From: Platanthera guangdongensis | Lineage: Eukaryota > Streptophyta > Magnoliopsida > Asparagales > Orchidaceae | NCBI GenBank assembly: GCA_039583875.1 | Contig: CM077166.1 | Coordinates: forward strand, 83,388,564 to 83,452,563 | Reading direction: 5' to 3' | Length of the DNA stretch: 64,000 nt | In this document: piece after piece, positions 10,131-21,800 of the stretch | How the letters are laid out: each line of letters starts with the position of its first letter | Numbering within the stretch: position 1 is the stretch's first letter | Made by a program: the position numbers and the translations under genes | Notes under the pieces: model-generated | Databases searched by the model: none | The model's input: the letters and a program-made list of their open reading frames with translations, nothing else | What the model was told of the DNA's origin: nothing

Positions 10131-13100
10131 TCCCACCACAGAGCAACAGTGGTATCTGGATAGTGGCTGTTCAAAACATATGACTGGAAACAAGGACAAC
10201 CTAATCAACTACAAATCAAAGCTAGGACCCAAAGTAATATTTGGTGATTCCGATTGTGGGCAGATTGAAGGTAATTAAAAGGTCAAAATTGGAACAGTCA
10301 CCTTCAGGAAGGTAGCCTTTGTAAGTGGACTGAAGCACAACCTTAACTCCATAAGTTTGTTATGTGATGACAAGTTTCAGGTATCATTTAATAAAACTTC
10401 CTATATTATTACTTAAGTAGATAACCTAGTAGTGTTAACAGGAACTAGAGTAGGAAACATTTATGTAGTTAATTTTAAATCAGCTAAAACAAAAATATGC
10501 CTATTTAATCAAAAAGTAATAATAATGAACTTTCGCATAGGAGATTAGGACATGTTAACCTGAAAAACATAGCTAAACTCTCTTGGGACAACATTGTTAG
10601 AGGATTGCCTTCTTGCCCATTCAAGAAGGAAAGCCTTTGCAAGGCTCGTCGGTTAGGCAAGCAAGCTAAAAATAAGTTTAAATCTATAAATAAAAGTGAC
10701 TCACCTAGAATATTGTACTTGCTACATATGGTCCTTTTTCGCCCTATTGTTGTACAAAGCCTAGGAGGGAAAGCTTATACTTTAGTGATTGTAGATGACT
10801 TCTCAAGATTCACTTGGGTATTTTTTCTGAGATCTAAGTCAGATAACTTCAAGATTCTTAAAGATTTTCAAAAGAACATACAAATTGAGTAATCTACTCT
10901 AGTTGCATTAATTAGAAGTGATCATGGTACTGATTTTGTGACTCTTCTCATGCAAATGTTCTGTGAGAAGGAAGGTATCAGGCACTGCATCTCAGCACCT
11001 AGAACTGCTCAACAAAATGGGTTTGCTGAAAGGAAAAATAGAACCCTAATTGAATCTGCAGGCACATTACTTGCAGATGCTCACTTGCCCCAATCCTTTT
11101 GGGCAGAGGCTATGAGTACAGCAAATTATGTACTGAACAGAAGTTTGATACACAAGCTCAAAAATAAGACTCCTTATGAGTTACTTAAAGGGAAAAAACC
11201 TAAAGTAGATTACTTTAAAATTTTTTGGTCGCATATGTTATATTCACAACAATAATAAGAAACACATTAGAAAGTTTGAAGTCAAGGATGAAATGTGAAT
11301 TTCTCTTGGATATTCCCAAGTAAGCAAGACTTATAGGGTTTATAATAAATCAACCATGAAAATAGAAGAATTTATTCATATTTCATTTGATGAGACTAAC
11401 ATGTTTTATAAGGAGAAGATTTCTTCTACCAATGAAACTTTGCAGGAACCAAATTTGTGTGAGAAGTTAAATGAATTGACCCTCACCAATAAGTCTCTCA
11501 GCCATCCTTCTCCACAAATTGCTGAAGATATTGAAGATGATGACACTAAAGTCAGTGTAGTGCCAACAACAGCTATGATTCCACAAGAGGAATTAATTCC
11601 CCAAGCTGTTGCTCAACCAACTCCTCCTACAGAATTTATCAAACTTAGAGATCACCCTGTATCTCAAGTGATTGTAGACATTTCAGTTGGTGTGCAGACA
11701 AGACATCAACTCCACCAGGACATGATGCATGTCTGCTTCATATCTCAAACTAAGCCCCAATCTATTAAATATGTTGACGAAGATCCACACTGGATTATTG
11801 CAATGCAAGAGAAGCTCAACCAATTTGAGAGATGTAGAGTTTGAGATTTAGTTCCAGGACCAAAAGACTACCAAATCTTTGGAACTAACTGGTTATTTAT
11901 AAACAAACTACATGCTCAAGGTCTTATCATATGGAACAAGGTCAGACTAGTTGCTCAAGGATACAGACAAGGGGAAGACATAGACCATGACCTGACATTT
12001 TCACCTATTGCAAGGATTGAAGCAATAAGAATTTTTCTACCTTATGCAACCTACAAAAAGTTTATAGTGTACCAAATGTATGTCAAGAGTGCATTCATTA
12101 ATGGTGAACTTAAAGAAGAGGTCTATGTAGAACAACCACCAGATTTTATTTCTCCAACTCATCCCTCTTATTTTTTCAAATTGCATAAGGCTCTCTATGG
12201 TCTAAAGCAAGCTCCAAGAGCTTGGTATTATACCTTAGCTAGCTTTCTCTTAGAGCATAAATTTTCTAGAGGCATAGTAGATAGGACTTTATTTATTAAG
12301 CACCATCATGATAAAATATTGTTAATACAAATATATGTAGATGACATCATATTTGGTTCAACAGATTTCAAAATATGCAAAAGGTTCTCCAACCTTATGC
12401 ATTCCAAGTTCGAAATAAGTAGCATGGGTGAGCTCTCCTACTTCATTGTTCTCTAAGTGAAGCAGTCACCTGATGACATCTTCTTATCCCAATCTAAATA
12501 TGCTAAGGAGCAAATTAAAAGGTTTGGGATGGTTGATGCTTCAACAAAGAAAACACCTATGACTACCAATGTTGTAATTGATTCTGATGAACATGGGAAA
12601 CCTGTAGACCAGAAACTATATAGGGCCATTATTGGGTCCCTGTTATATCTTACAGCAAGTAGACAAGACATTATGATTGTTGCATGCCTTTTGTGCTAGG
12701 TTCCAGGTGAACCCTAAAGAATCTCACCTTATTTTTCGAAAAAAATTTTGAGATATATAAAGAGTTGCCCTAATTTAAGACTCTGGTATCCAACTGAGTT
12801 AGAATTTGAGTTAACTGGATACTCTGATGCTGACTTTTTTGGATGTATAGTTGACAGAAAGAGCATATCAGGGACATGTCAGTTCCTTAGTGATAGGCTA
12901 GTGTCATGGTTTTGTAATAAGCAAATATCCATGTCCAACTCAACAGTAGAAGCTGAATATATAGCAGTTGGTAGTTGTTGTTCACAGATGCTGTGGATTA
13001 AAAACCAACTGTAGATTATGTTGTCAACTTAAATAATTCAACTCTACTGTGTGATAATACAAGTGCAATTTCTATTGCACAGAATCCAGTGCATCATAGT

Positions 13101-13286
13101 AGGACTAAGCATATAGAAGTAAGATATTATTTCATTATAGAGTGTGTAGACAAAAAGAAAATTAATCTCACCTTTGTCTCTACTGATTTGCAAAAGGCAG
13201 ATATCTTCACCGAATCCTTGGATGAGAAGAAACATCTATTCTTTATGAATCAGTTAGGTATGATCAATGGAGATGCATTAATTTAA
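10131..13286 (+). pseudogene. Copia pol (protease-integrase-RT-RNase H), element B
   Basis: Protease motif WYLDSGCSKHMTG near 10150-10190, then a GAG-pre-integrase remnant around 10540-10620. The integrase core (10700-11200) keeps IRSDHGTDF and NGFAERKNRT, but the first catalytic Asp of the HMDLFGP motif reads HMVLFRP. RT lies at about 11790-12690 with LVAQGY, LYGLKQAPRAWY and the catalytic [10 protein letters not shown] near 12335. RNase H lies at about 12760-13280 with YSDAD and AEYIAVGSCC. Frameshifts lie near 11260-11340 and 13020, with several stops. Domain order (integrase before RT) is diagnostic for Ty1/copia. Not functional. Confidence 0.9.
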
Positions 13287-13314
13287 TTTTCTGTCTGTGA
13301 TTGAAGAATTTACT

Positions 13315-13605
13315 ATAGTTCATCGAACGGAGATCGACGAACTGAGAAAAGTTCTTGAGATATTCGTCGACCTGAGATCGATGAACTCTATGTGTGTGAA
13401 GTCTTATTCATAGAATGGAGGTCGACGATATTGCCTCAGAAAATTTTCGCCGACCTGAGATTGACAAAAACTTTTCCCTTCTTCTGACTGAGATCGACAA
13501 ACTCTTTTGTTAATAAAATATTTCGTCGAACCCAGATTGAAGAATTTTAATTTTTCGTCGGACGGAGTCTGTCGCTTCATATTCTGAAAACCATATATCT
13601 AGTTT
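13315..13605. repeat. TCGACGA motif cluster between pol and ORF3, element B
   Basis: Copies such as catCGAacggagATCGACGAact and cgTCGAcctgagATCGAtgaa are spaced about 30-60 bp. The corresponding pol-ORF3 interval of C (49235-49515) and D (39525-39780) holds the same cluster, so its position is conserved between element families. Confidence 0.7.
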
Positions 13606-13707
13606 TTCTTCGAGCTCCATCCCGCGCTTTCTGTTCCCCCTGCACTTGATCTCTCTGTGTTCTTTTGCAGGTGAATAAAGGTGATTCCGGCGATCTCTTT
13701 GGCAGCG

Positions 13708-16264
13708 ATGAAGTTTGACATGGGTTTCGACATCGATTTTGACTCATTCCAATATTCCGATCAAGTTTTTCTAGACATACTAAAACTATTTGAGGACCAA
13801 CAACTGAAGAACTTCATGACAATAATAATAAAGATAGCCGCAACATAGATAAGAGAATGGGTATTTACTTCCTCAACTCCAGATGCAGACACAATGACGG
13901 GGACTATATCTGGTAACCAGATTTCTCTAACCCCCACTGTGTTAACTGAAATTTTCGGTTTGATTAATGGTGATGGAGATATGGAAATGAATAGTATTGA
14001 ATATGATAACATGCTAATTAAAATGGGTCATGCTGGTGAAAACCCTAATAAATTACTAAAGAAGAATTTGTCGTCTGAATACAAATTTCTTGCTGATGTT
14101 GTTGGGAAACTTCTATTGGGAAAACACACAGCCCATGACTACATCACCAGACACCAGTTTCTAGTGATGTGTGCTCTGGTTGAAAAGAAATTAGTTAACT
14201 GGGGAAAACTATTGTTTGATTTTATAAAGAAGAAGAATAATAAGAAAGAAGTTTGTTTTGGAAGAGTTCTGGGTATTTTCCTATAGGTGAAAGCTGCTGA
14301 ATCCCTGGTCTCCCAGACCATATTCATCAATGCTTCTAAAAGGCTTACTAGTGCCTTATTTAGAAGGTAGGAGAGTACCATCTCAAAGCCATCTAAGGCT
14401 TCAACCTCTTCAAGAGGTTCTGAGGGTACAAGAGCTGCAATAGCTGATCCACCACCCCCAGAAGTTGTCACCTCCACCAGCATTCCATCCTCCTATATAC
14501 CTACACCTCCCTCTCAACAACCATCCTCTTCTCCAACTCATACTCCCACACCAATTCAATCCCCTATACATCAACCAACTCCACAAATTCCATCTTATGA
14601 GCATCAGCCCACACAAATTCAACATCTACCAACACCAGTTCCATCTCCAGAACATACAACCCTACTTCCATCCCCACTTCCTCATCATCTTGATGAGATT
14701 CCCCTCCATAATCTCTCATCTATTCCATCTTTTAATCTATTCTCATCTCCCATAAATTCTCCATCTCCTCATGATGAGCCAATGCCAAACATCACCACTT
14801 TTCCTTCATCATCCATCCTCCATATATCCACTCAGACACCCTCTGAGTTCATGGAAATAGATTCCCCTTCAATTCCATCTCTTCTAGAACTCCTCACTCC
14901 CCTCATCTCCAATCTTATAGCAGTGGACATTAAACATCTTGCTCACTCTATTGCATCCCTTTCTGCCATCATCTCAGCTGCCTCCTCTATCCCTTCTTCT
15001 GGGGGCCTGCCTTCAGGGCCCTCTAAAACCAGACAGGGGGAGATACCCAATGAATAAGCTCTAGTTTCCTCTCCTCCGGCAGCAGCAAAAACAGCAGTTT
15101 TACAGACAAATGCAGATGCAGATGTACAAATGACTACAGAAGTTGAGACAGATGCTGACTTTGAATCTGATTTTTATTTTGATATGTTGAGTACGGATAG
15201 TAGAAACTGCAGAGATATAACTATTGGTGATTGTATGATCAATCCCACAGTTGATTTATTTCACTTGTTACATTATTTTGATACAACTTATCTAAATTAT
15301 CTTCCAAAAGTTTGCTCACAGCAATCCAAAGCTATTATAGCTTATACTGCTCAAATAAGCCCTGTAGTTGCTAAGTAACTTAAGGCAAGTTTTGCAGTAG
15401 CAGAGCCTCGAAACAGTATTAGCCCCCAAGGCTATTTCTCCTCCAAAGGCTATCTCCCTCCTACCTAAAAGATGGATGATAGTCCTTTACCTAATCTAGA
15501 TGACATTATTCTTGCTGATATAGAAGAAGAGAATAAATTAGTTTCTGAAAGTGTTGCTGAACCAGAAGTTGCAGAACCTCAAGTGCCTCCTCAAGCTAAA
15601 AAGCAAATCTCCAAGGAAGCCTTGAAAGCAATTGATGACTTATATGCAAATCATCCAGGATCTTTTGATGATGTTGATGAAGACTCTGATTAGTCTGATG
15701 ATTCAAAAACAAAGAAGAAAGTTGCCAAGAAAAGAAAAGCTCCTGCTAAGGCTGTTCCAAAGCAGAATCCCAATGCAGACACCCCCTACTATATCTTGTA
15801 GAAGATCACTCCTTACCTAGGGTTGCCATCATGGATGTGGCTGTCTAAGAATGACCAGAAAGCTGGGAAGAAAAGCAAAAGGTACTCTCCTTCTCCTCCT
15901 TCTCAAAGGAATTGGAGAGGACCTCCTCCTCCTCCTCCAGCAGTAGGTGATTCAGGAAATATTTCTCAGAGAACTACCTCTTTCACTCAAACTTATCAAA
16001 GACAACAAGACAGATCTTAAAGATCTCAAGGAAGCAGTCAGCAGAGATATTATTCAAGCAGTAGAAGTCAGCAATAGCAACATCAGAAGCCATACATACA
16101 ATAGAGAGCATCTGAAATTGATTAATCTCAAAAGGATAAGGGTCAAAAAAGGCCAGAATCTCCTCCAATCCCTTTTGTGGATCCTGAACAAGATATAAGT
16201 TACAAGAATGGCTAGATTTCAAGAACTGGTTGGACTCTCCATGATTAACAAAGCTAAAGCTGAA
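13708..16264 (+). pseudogene. ORF3 (extra gene after pol, env-like position), element B, 5' part
   Basis: Starts MKFDMGFDIDFDSFQYSD and keeps one frame to about 16200. The N-terminal third includes ITGTISGNQ-like and EYKFLADVVGKLLLGKHTAHD, then LVMCALVEKKLVNWGKLLFDFIK, similar in style to the putative plant transposon domain of other retroelements. The middle is Pro/Ser/His-rich. The C-terminal part has an acidic patch (MDDSPLPNLDDI), PYYIL, then GPPPPPP and an Arg/Ser/Gln-rich tail. Stops lie near 13846, 14284, 14368, 15055, 15376, 15469, 15691, 15799 and 16018, with a frameshift near 16200. It is interrupted at 16264 by A3. Sireviruses often carry an env-like gene here; I see no clear signal peptide or membrane segment, so the role is unknown. 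Confidence 0.7.
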
Positions 16265-16269
16265 GGCAG
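16265..16269. other. Target site duplication of A3, left copy
   Basis: GGCAG immediately before the A3 LTR start; the second copy is at 26538-26542 immediately after the 3' LTR. Joining the flanks restores the ORF3 tail of element B. Confidence 0.9.
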
Positions 16270-16657
16270 TGTTACCCCAGAAATCGGCGATCCTTCCCAA
16301 GGTAGCCAGCTGGCTAGTCGCGACCCTTGGATTCTCCCTTTCGATCGCAACAAGTCCCAGCGTAGGCGGACAGTTTTCCCTATCCGTCTAGCTCTCCTAG
16401 CAACCGCGTGCCCTGCGAGACGGCAGGCTATTCCCATGGCTCACCCTCGTGGGAAATGCGGTTAGGTCCGCTAATCGTGCAGTGCTTTTCCTTGCAGGAG
16501 TTCGCCAACAGCACCACCGGGAGCGACCTCCTAGTCAGCCCAAGGGGCAGCGGTCTCCTGCCGCCGTCCGTCGAGGCCGCCCACCAGGGGCGACCTTCCT
16601 GCTGCCCGAGAGGCGGCGGCCTCCTGCCGCCGTCCGTCAAGGCCGCCCACCCGGGGC

Positions 16658-17027
16658 GGCCTCTGCCTGCCAGCCGGGCGGACTCCCCCAGGAGTCCGCC
16701 CAGGCCGCCCGCTAGGGGGCGGCCCCGGCGTCCAGCTAGGCGGACTCCCTCTGGAGTCCGCCCAGGCCGCCCGCAAGGGGGCGGCCCGGCCCGCCGGGCG
16801 GACTCCCCCTGGCATCCTCCCAGGCCGACCACTAGGGGGCAGCCCCGACGTCCAGCCGGGCGGACTCCCCCTAGAGTCCGCCCAGGCCGCCCGCAAGGGG
16901 GCGGCCCCGGCGTCCAGCCGGGCGGACTCCCCCTGGAGTCCGCCCAGGCCGCCCGCTAGGGGGCAGCCTCCGGCCTGCCGGGCGGACTCCTCCCGGAGTC
17001 TGCCTAGGTCGCCCGCTAGGGGCGGCC
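16658..17027. repeat. Tandem array of about 60-bp GC-rich hairpin units (A3 5' LTR)
   Basis: About six units of 59-61 bp. Each has GGCGGACTCC-ccct-GGAGTCCGCC, a 10-bp stem with a 4-nt loop, followed by cccaggccgcccgctagggggcggcc, itself partly self-complementary. A related longer unit (ctcctgccgccgtccgtc...) precedes it at 16555-16655. The array is in U3, upstream of the TATA box, and recurs in the 3' LTR. The older A1 and A2 LTRs have only scattered gtccgcc words at this place. Confidence 0.85.
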
Positions 17028-17164
17028 TCCAGTTCTCTCCGGGGGCGTCCTTCCGCTTGCTTCATCGGTCAAGGTGGCGGACGCAAATTCTCAGTCCGCG
17101 GAGTTCGCGCAGGTCGTCATGCTGATGTTACTGGGCCCCGCTTCTTGAATAACTTCCATGGGCC

Positions 17165-17172
17165 TATAAATA
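17165..17172 (+). promoter_or_regulatory. TATA box of the A3 5' LTR
   Basis: TATAAATA in gggccTATAAATAcccccTGA, the family-A promoter core, located between the hairpin array and the downstream R/U5 part. The same sequence is at 22835-22842 in the 3' LTR. Confidence 0.7.
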
Positions 17173-17621
17173 CCCCCTGAAGGCCTCTCATTCGGGGGGC
17201 CTGGAGGTAGAGACAAGTCTTAGTAGCAGATCCTGCGGACTCCGTTTTCCAGTCCGCGCAGTCCGTCATCACCCTTCCAGCAAGCTCTGCGGACTCAGTT
17301 TCCTGTCCGCGCAGTCCTCCACAGCTCTTCAGCAGCTTGCCAGCAGACTCTGCAGACTCAGTTTCCCAGTCCTCCAGCAGCTGGCAGACTGTTTTACTTA
17401 GTCTCTCGCAGCTTCTCTCTGTTTTCTGGCACTATCTTCTCCTTTAGCCGCCAGCTTCTCCTTGTACCCCTTTAATGATTTTGTTGTGAAGGTGTACTTG
17501 TAAGCTTGTAATCTCTAGCTTTTAATCAAAGGAAAGCTCGTCGCAGGAGTGTCATTTAGGCCGCGACGGGCGAAGTGTGTTGTTGCCGCTGCTAGCGGCC
17601 CCCTCTTCTCTCCTCTCCTCA

Positions 17622-17830
17622 GCAAGTCTTGCTCCTCTGCTCAGCAAGCCTTGCTCCTCTGCTCAGCAAGTCTTGCTCCTCTGCTCAGCAAGCCTTGCTC
17701 CTCTGCTCAGCAAGCCTTGCTCCTCTGCTCAGCAAGCCTTGCTCCTCTGCTCAGTAAGCCTTGCTCCTCTGCTCAGCAAGCCTTGCTCCTCTGCTCAGCA
17801 AGCCTTGCTCTGCTCAGCAAGGCTTGCCCT
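17622..17830. repeat. 22-bp minisatellite in the A3 5' LTR
   Basis: About nine units of CTCCTCTGCTCAGCAAGCCTTG with few variants (tctt, cagt), ending in a degenerate ctcagctcagctcag block. The period of 22 keeps all three forward frames open, producing apparent proteins such as LLCSASLAPLLSKPCSSAQ that I treat as artefacts. The unit contains the self-complementary AGCAAGcCTTGCT. A1 and A2 have at most one unit here. Confidence 0.9.
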
Positions 17831-18083
17831 CAGCTCAGCTCAGCTCTCCTCGGCATCCAACCTGCAAGTGCAACCGTTACGGTTACTGTCTGCTCGACCG
17901 CTCCTGGTCTCCCTCCTCTTCCTCTCTTGATCAACCCTCCCAGTTGATCAAGGCCCGCCTCTTCTCTCAAACCTCTCCCTTACCTCCGTGACCTTCTCCT
18001 TCCCCCTCACCTAGCCTGTGAGGCCCGAACACCCCCTCGGTGATCACTGTGCCCCCGGAGCATTTTCCGCGTACCAACAGTTT

Positions 18084-18097
18084 TGGTGCGGTGAGCG
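18084..18097 (+). other. Probable primer-binding site, A3
   Basis: TGGTGCGGTGAGCG begins 4 nt after the LTR end. Position and the leading TGG fit a PBS, but I could not match it to a specific tRNA 3' end from memory. In A1 this block is missing. Confidence 0.45.
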
Positions 18098-18158
18098 TGG
18101 AAGCCAGCTCACGCGCAAGCCTTCAGATCAGAACAGGCAGTGAAAGCAGCAGTTAATC

Positions 18159-19790
18159 ATGTCAGATCATCAATCAGCCGAGAACCATGCTCCATGTCCC
18201 AGTGAAGATCCTCTCTGGGAAGCCTTTGAGCAGTCACGCCGTGAGAATGCACAACAGTTCCAGGCTATCAACAAAGTTCTTTCTGCAATCACACAGCGAT
18301 TGGATGCTCATCCAACAGCTGCTCCAATCAACCCAACACCAACATCAGAGCATCAGCAAGCTTACTCTCAAGCTTGCCCGCCGTTCTTTCCTCCTTATAC
18401 TCCAACCTTTTCGCAACGACCTGCCGCTCCTTTGCGAACTCAAGATGAAGAGTTTGCTGCTCGCCATAACTTCTTCCGGGAAGCAGCCCGGGGAAGTGCA
18501 GCTAGAGTTCTCAACTTTCAGGGAAGTCATCCCTACCCTTCAGCTCCTGCCCCTGCTCCTCCTGCAGCAACTTTTCCTTGTTATCCTCATGCTCCTTTTG
18601 CAGCTGCATCTTATGCTCCTTCTTATCCCTATGCTGTAGGAGAGCAAGAAGAGCCTTCACCATTCGCGGAGAGTGTCCGCCATGAGCCAACTCCAGCAAA
18701 CTTCAGAGAGCCTTGACTACCAATCTACACTGGAGAGACAGATCCAGTAAAGCACCTCCAATCTTTTGAGTCAGCCGTTGCTCTCAAAACCCTTTCAGAT
18801 GCAACCAAGTGCAAGCTCCTTGTCACCTCTTTTGATGGGCAAGTGAGGGACTGGTTCTATGGCCTCCGACCTCACTCCATCGCTTCCTTCCTTGATCTTC
18901 AAAGGGAGTTTCTTCTCAGATTCTCTACATCAACTAAGAGAAAGGGCGGTCCTGAAGCCCTCTTTGAGATCAAGCAGCGCGGAAATGAGACTTGGTCTCA
19001 GTTTGTGGATCGATTCCAAAGAGAGATTTTGGACATCAAAGTTACAGATCAAGAGATGTACCGAGTGGCTCTTATCCACGGTCTTCGTGAAGGGCCTCTC
19101 AAATTTGAAGCCAACGTCCGTGCTCCAAGGACATATCAAGAGTTAATTGCTCTAGCCAACTCATACATCCGAGGATAAAAGAGCAATCCAGGCTTTGTCT
19201 CCAAGCTTCTATCCGAGGAGGATCCCTCTCGCAAGCATCCTCCAAGGTCTCCTCGCAATCACTTCCCAACTCACTCAAGAAAGGAGAGAAGGCTTCATCG
19301 CCAGTGATACTCCTTCCCGAGCAGCGATGCTCAAGACCCATTGCTGCCGCTAGCTCCGTCTTTGCAAACAGCAACTGTTCAACAACAGCAGGACGATGAC
19401 TTGCATGAGTCTGATCTCGACGACGTCGTGCAAGAAGTAATCCAAATCATGAAAGATAGGGCAAGCTCCAAGAAGCCCTATCGGCCAGCCGATCAGAGGT
19501 CTAGAAACTCAGAGCACTACTACGAATTTCACAAAGAATCAGGCCATCGAACGGAAGACTGCCGAGCATTCCGCCAGCTTGTGCAAAGGATGCTCCGGCA
19601 GGGCAAGATGCATGACCTTCTTAAAGAAGAACGCCCTGATCAAGCAACTTCAAGGGGCAAAGAACTTGCAGATGCTCCTTGCTCCTCAAGAGGAGTGAAC
19701 CACGTCGAAGATCCTCCTCTCCTCGTTGTTAACAAAGAGGTCGAATGCTTCGATGCCGACGATGAGGGTGTGCTGGGAAGGCTATTCTAA
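18159..19790 (+). pseudogene. Family A gag, full length with three in-frame stops (A3)
   Basis: One frame of about 544 codons from MSDHQSAENHAP to DADDEGVLGRLF. Residues 1-185 form a Pro/Ala/Tyr-rich N-terminal region. The retrotransposon-gag core follows at about residues 190-340 (LPIYTGETDPVKHLQSFESA, then VRDWFYGLRP, FLLRFSTST, WSQFVDRFQREI, YQELIALANSYIRG). Near residues 450-490 is the knuckle-like YYEFHKESGHRTEDC with RQLVQRMLRQGKM. Three stops interrupt it: TGA at 18714 where TGG is expected, TAA at 19176, and TGA near 19305 where CGA is likely. There is no frameshift, so the gene decayed by point mutation. It encodes a virus-like particle protein; no pol follows. Confidence 0.88.
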
Positions 19791-20470
19791 GCTAGCGATG
19801 GACTTCACAGTCCTCCAGAGCTCCTTGCAACCTTCAGGGGTTACCTCAACCCTTACTCTCTCTCCCTTTCAAACATTTTCATTGCAACACTTCTCAGTGT
19901 TCTTTACTTGCTTTCCAGCAAAGCTTTTATTCAGGGATCCCGTACTGACACAGTTCCCTTCTTGTGTTGCTCCTTCCTCTCTTCTTCCTCTCTTAGGATC
20001 GTTACGCCAATGAGATTTCGCCGAGCCTGAAACGTTCCCTCCGTAGTTTGTTCTTGCACAACCGCTACGACCACACATGGTGGGAGCAGTTCAATCGCGG
20101 GAATGGGCTTCAGACTTAGGATCCTAGCCATCATCGGACACAGAGTGTGTGCTACGGGAGCCCCATGTGTTAGCTCTGCTGTGCGTCCTATAGGATACAT
20201 TACGGTTAGGATGATCTTCGCTGGACAAGCAATGGCGATCAAGTGTAGCCTTGTCTCTTTGCTCATCCTTCAACTGTGGTGGCCGAAGCACTCTCCATTA
20301 TCCTCGATCCGTTCCTTCTCGGGTTCGCAACTTCACTGATCAATATACAGACAAGATAGGCCTCTTGGCGCAACCCGTCTCGTTGATCAGTGATGCTTGT
20401 ACCCAAGGCGAGAGAGCGTTCCTTCTAGCGGTCCTTCTCAGGACCTTTCCCTTGCTTTTCTCTTTTGTGC

Positions 20471-20770
20471 CCTCCTTGAGGATGCGCGGCCAGCCCGCTT
20501 TGAGAAGGACCATACTCGAAATGATTTTCTCAGGCCAGTGATGCATAAGGCCCACGGGGAACACCTGTGGCAGCATTCAACCTTCTTTAGTCATTCCGAA
20601 TATGGACCTCTTTTTCTTTTTCCTCCTTGAGGATGCGCGGCCAGCCCGCTTTGGGTAGGACTATACTCGGTGTGACTTTTCGGGCAAGTGATGCATAAGG
20701 CCCACGGGGAACACCTGTAGTAGCATTCAACCATCTTTAGTCATTCCGAGCGTAGACCTCCTTTTCTCTC
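20471..20770. repeat. 151-bp tandem duplication in the A3 tail
   Basis: Two adjacent copies starting cctccttgaggatgcgcggcc at 20471 and 20622 and ending with the agtcattccga...gacctc block. They differ at a few sites. A2 carries one related copy (28845-28985), so the duplication is specific to the A3 lineage. Confidence 0.8.
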
Positions 20771-21164
20771 TTCCCTCCTTTCACAGGTGAACAGGTTAAT
20801 CCAACCTACCAAAAGGATTCTGGCATCCATTTTGATCATGTCCATCCAGCCATGTCAACAGCTAGTGCTCGATTCATTAATCTGGACTTCGTGATAATGA
20901 TTCATCGGGCATTTCTCTTGCTACTTGGACATATCGACCCTATCTCATCAGCCTTCATGGGTTATCTCAAAAGGATTTCCAGCAGTCACTTTGCTTATGC
21001 TTATCTCATATACTTTGCCTGCTCAAGCTCTATCATATAAAGATTCACAGAGCTGCTCATTATTCTCGTCAAAGTCTAATGCCGTCAAGCATTAATAGAA
21101 TCATATCAACAGTTTTGGTATGATTCTGGTGCGGTTATCCTCGCGTCTTGTTTGCTTCCAATCT

Positions 21165-21800
21165 CTCTCACAGAGGTTAGCAAACCCTTGCAAGCCTTCT
21201 CCACAGGTACTTGCAAGCTCCTTTCATATGCAAATTGTCTGCTTCTAACTTTTCTCTTTGTAGAGAACAACAGACATATGCAAACCTCGTTCAGGTACCT
21301 GCAGTTTAAATCATTATTTTATCTCTGCTGCTCACTCTTCACTTTGTAGTGGTTAGCAGACATCTGTAGGTCATATTCAGGTACTTGCAGCTTATCTCTA
21401 TATACAATATCTGCCTCTAACTCTCTTCTTGCAGAAGTCACCAACACTTGCAAGCTCCATTCAGGTACTTGCAAGTTACTTTCATGCACTATGCGTACTC
21501 TTAACTCTTCTCTAGCAGAGACCACCAAAGATTTGCATGTTCCTTTCAGGTACTTGTAACTCATTTTTCTGTGCTTGTATACTCTTTTCCCTTCTCTTTT
21601 TGCAGAGAATAACAGGTGCTTGCAAGCCCCATTCAGGTACTTGCAAGTTATTATGCCCTTCTGTTTTTCTCACTCTTGTTTTGCAGAACTTAACAGAAGA
21701 CATGCCTTCTTCATTTTGCAAAAGCAAACTCATGTACACGTTCGATGTACCACTCATACGTGTTTACCCTTAATTTTCCTCTTGCAGGAAAGTAGACAGG
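21165..21800 (+). repeat. Tandem array of about 85-bp splice-like units (A3)
   Basis: Seven to eight units. Each contains a pyrimidine-rich run ending in GCAG or TAG, about 31 nt containing acttgcaagctcc, then CAG|GTACTTGCAA. Unit starts (after AG) are near 21172, 21260, 21346, 21434, 21519, 21604 and 21684. The homologous array in A2 is at 29370-30100. The borders resemble 3' and 5' splice sites; splicing is not demonstrated. Confidence 0.75.

Larger units (their letters stand above)
16270..18079 (+). repeat. 5' LTR of A3
   Basis: 1810 bp, GC-rich, with three notable blocks: a 60-bp hairpin array (16658-17027), a TATA box (17165) and a 22-bp array (17622-17830). Open frames across the arrays are by-products of repeat periodicity and composition, not genes. 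A polyadenylation-like region around 17470-17550 (ttaatgattttg, tgtacttgtaagcttgtaatc) precedes the 22-bp array. Confidence 0.92.

Noticed and set aside
14465..14755. 96-codon His/Pro/Leu-rich open frame
   Set aside because: Out-of-frame shadow of the Pro/Ser-rich middle of ORF3 in element B.
16658..17027. Regular hairpin repeats resembling a CRISPR array
   Set aside because: Units are contiguous with no unique spacers, lie in an LTR of a plant retroelement, and are duplicated in the partner LTR.
16408..17065. Pro/Arg/Gly-rich open frames on both strands over the GC-rich block
   Set aside because: They follow the 60-bp hairpin array of the LTR; both strands are open because of composition and few stop-forming words.
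17549..17991. Long overlapping open frames of the LLCSASLAPLLSKPCSSAQ type
   Set aside because: They are produced by a 22-bp tandem repeat, open in all three frames; no start context, no similarity, and they lie inside an LTR.
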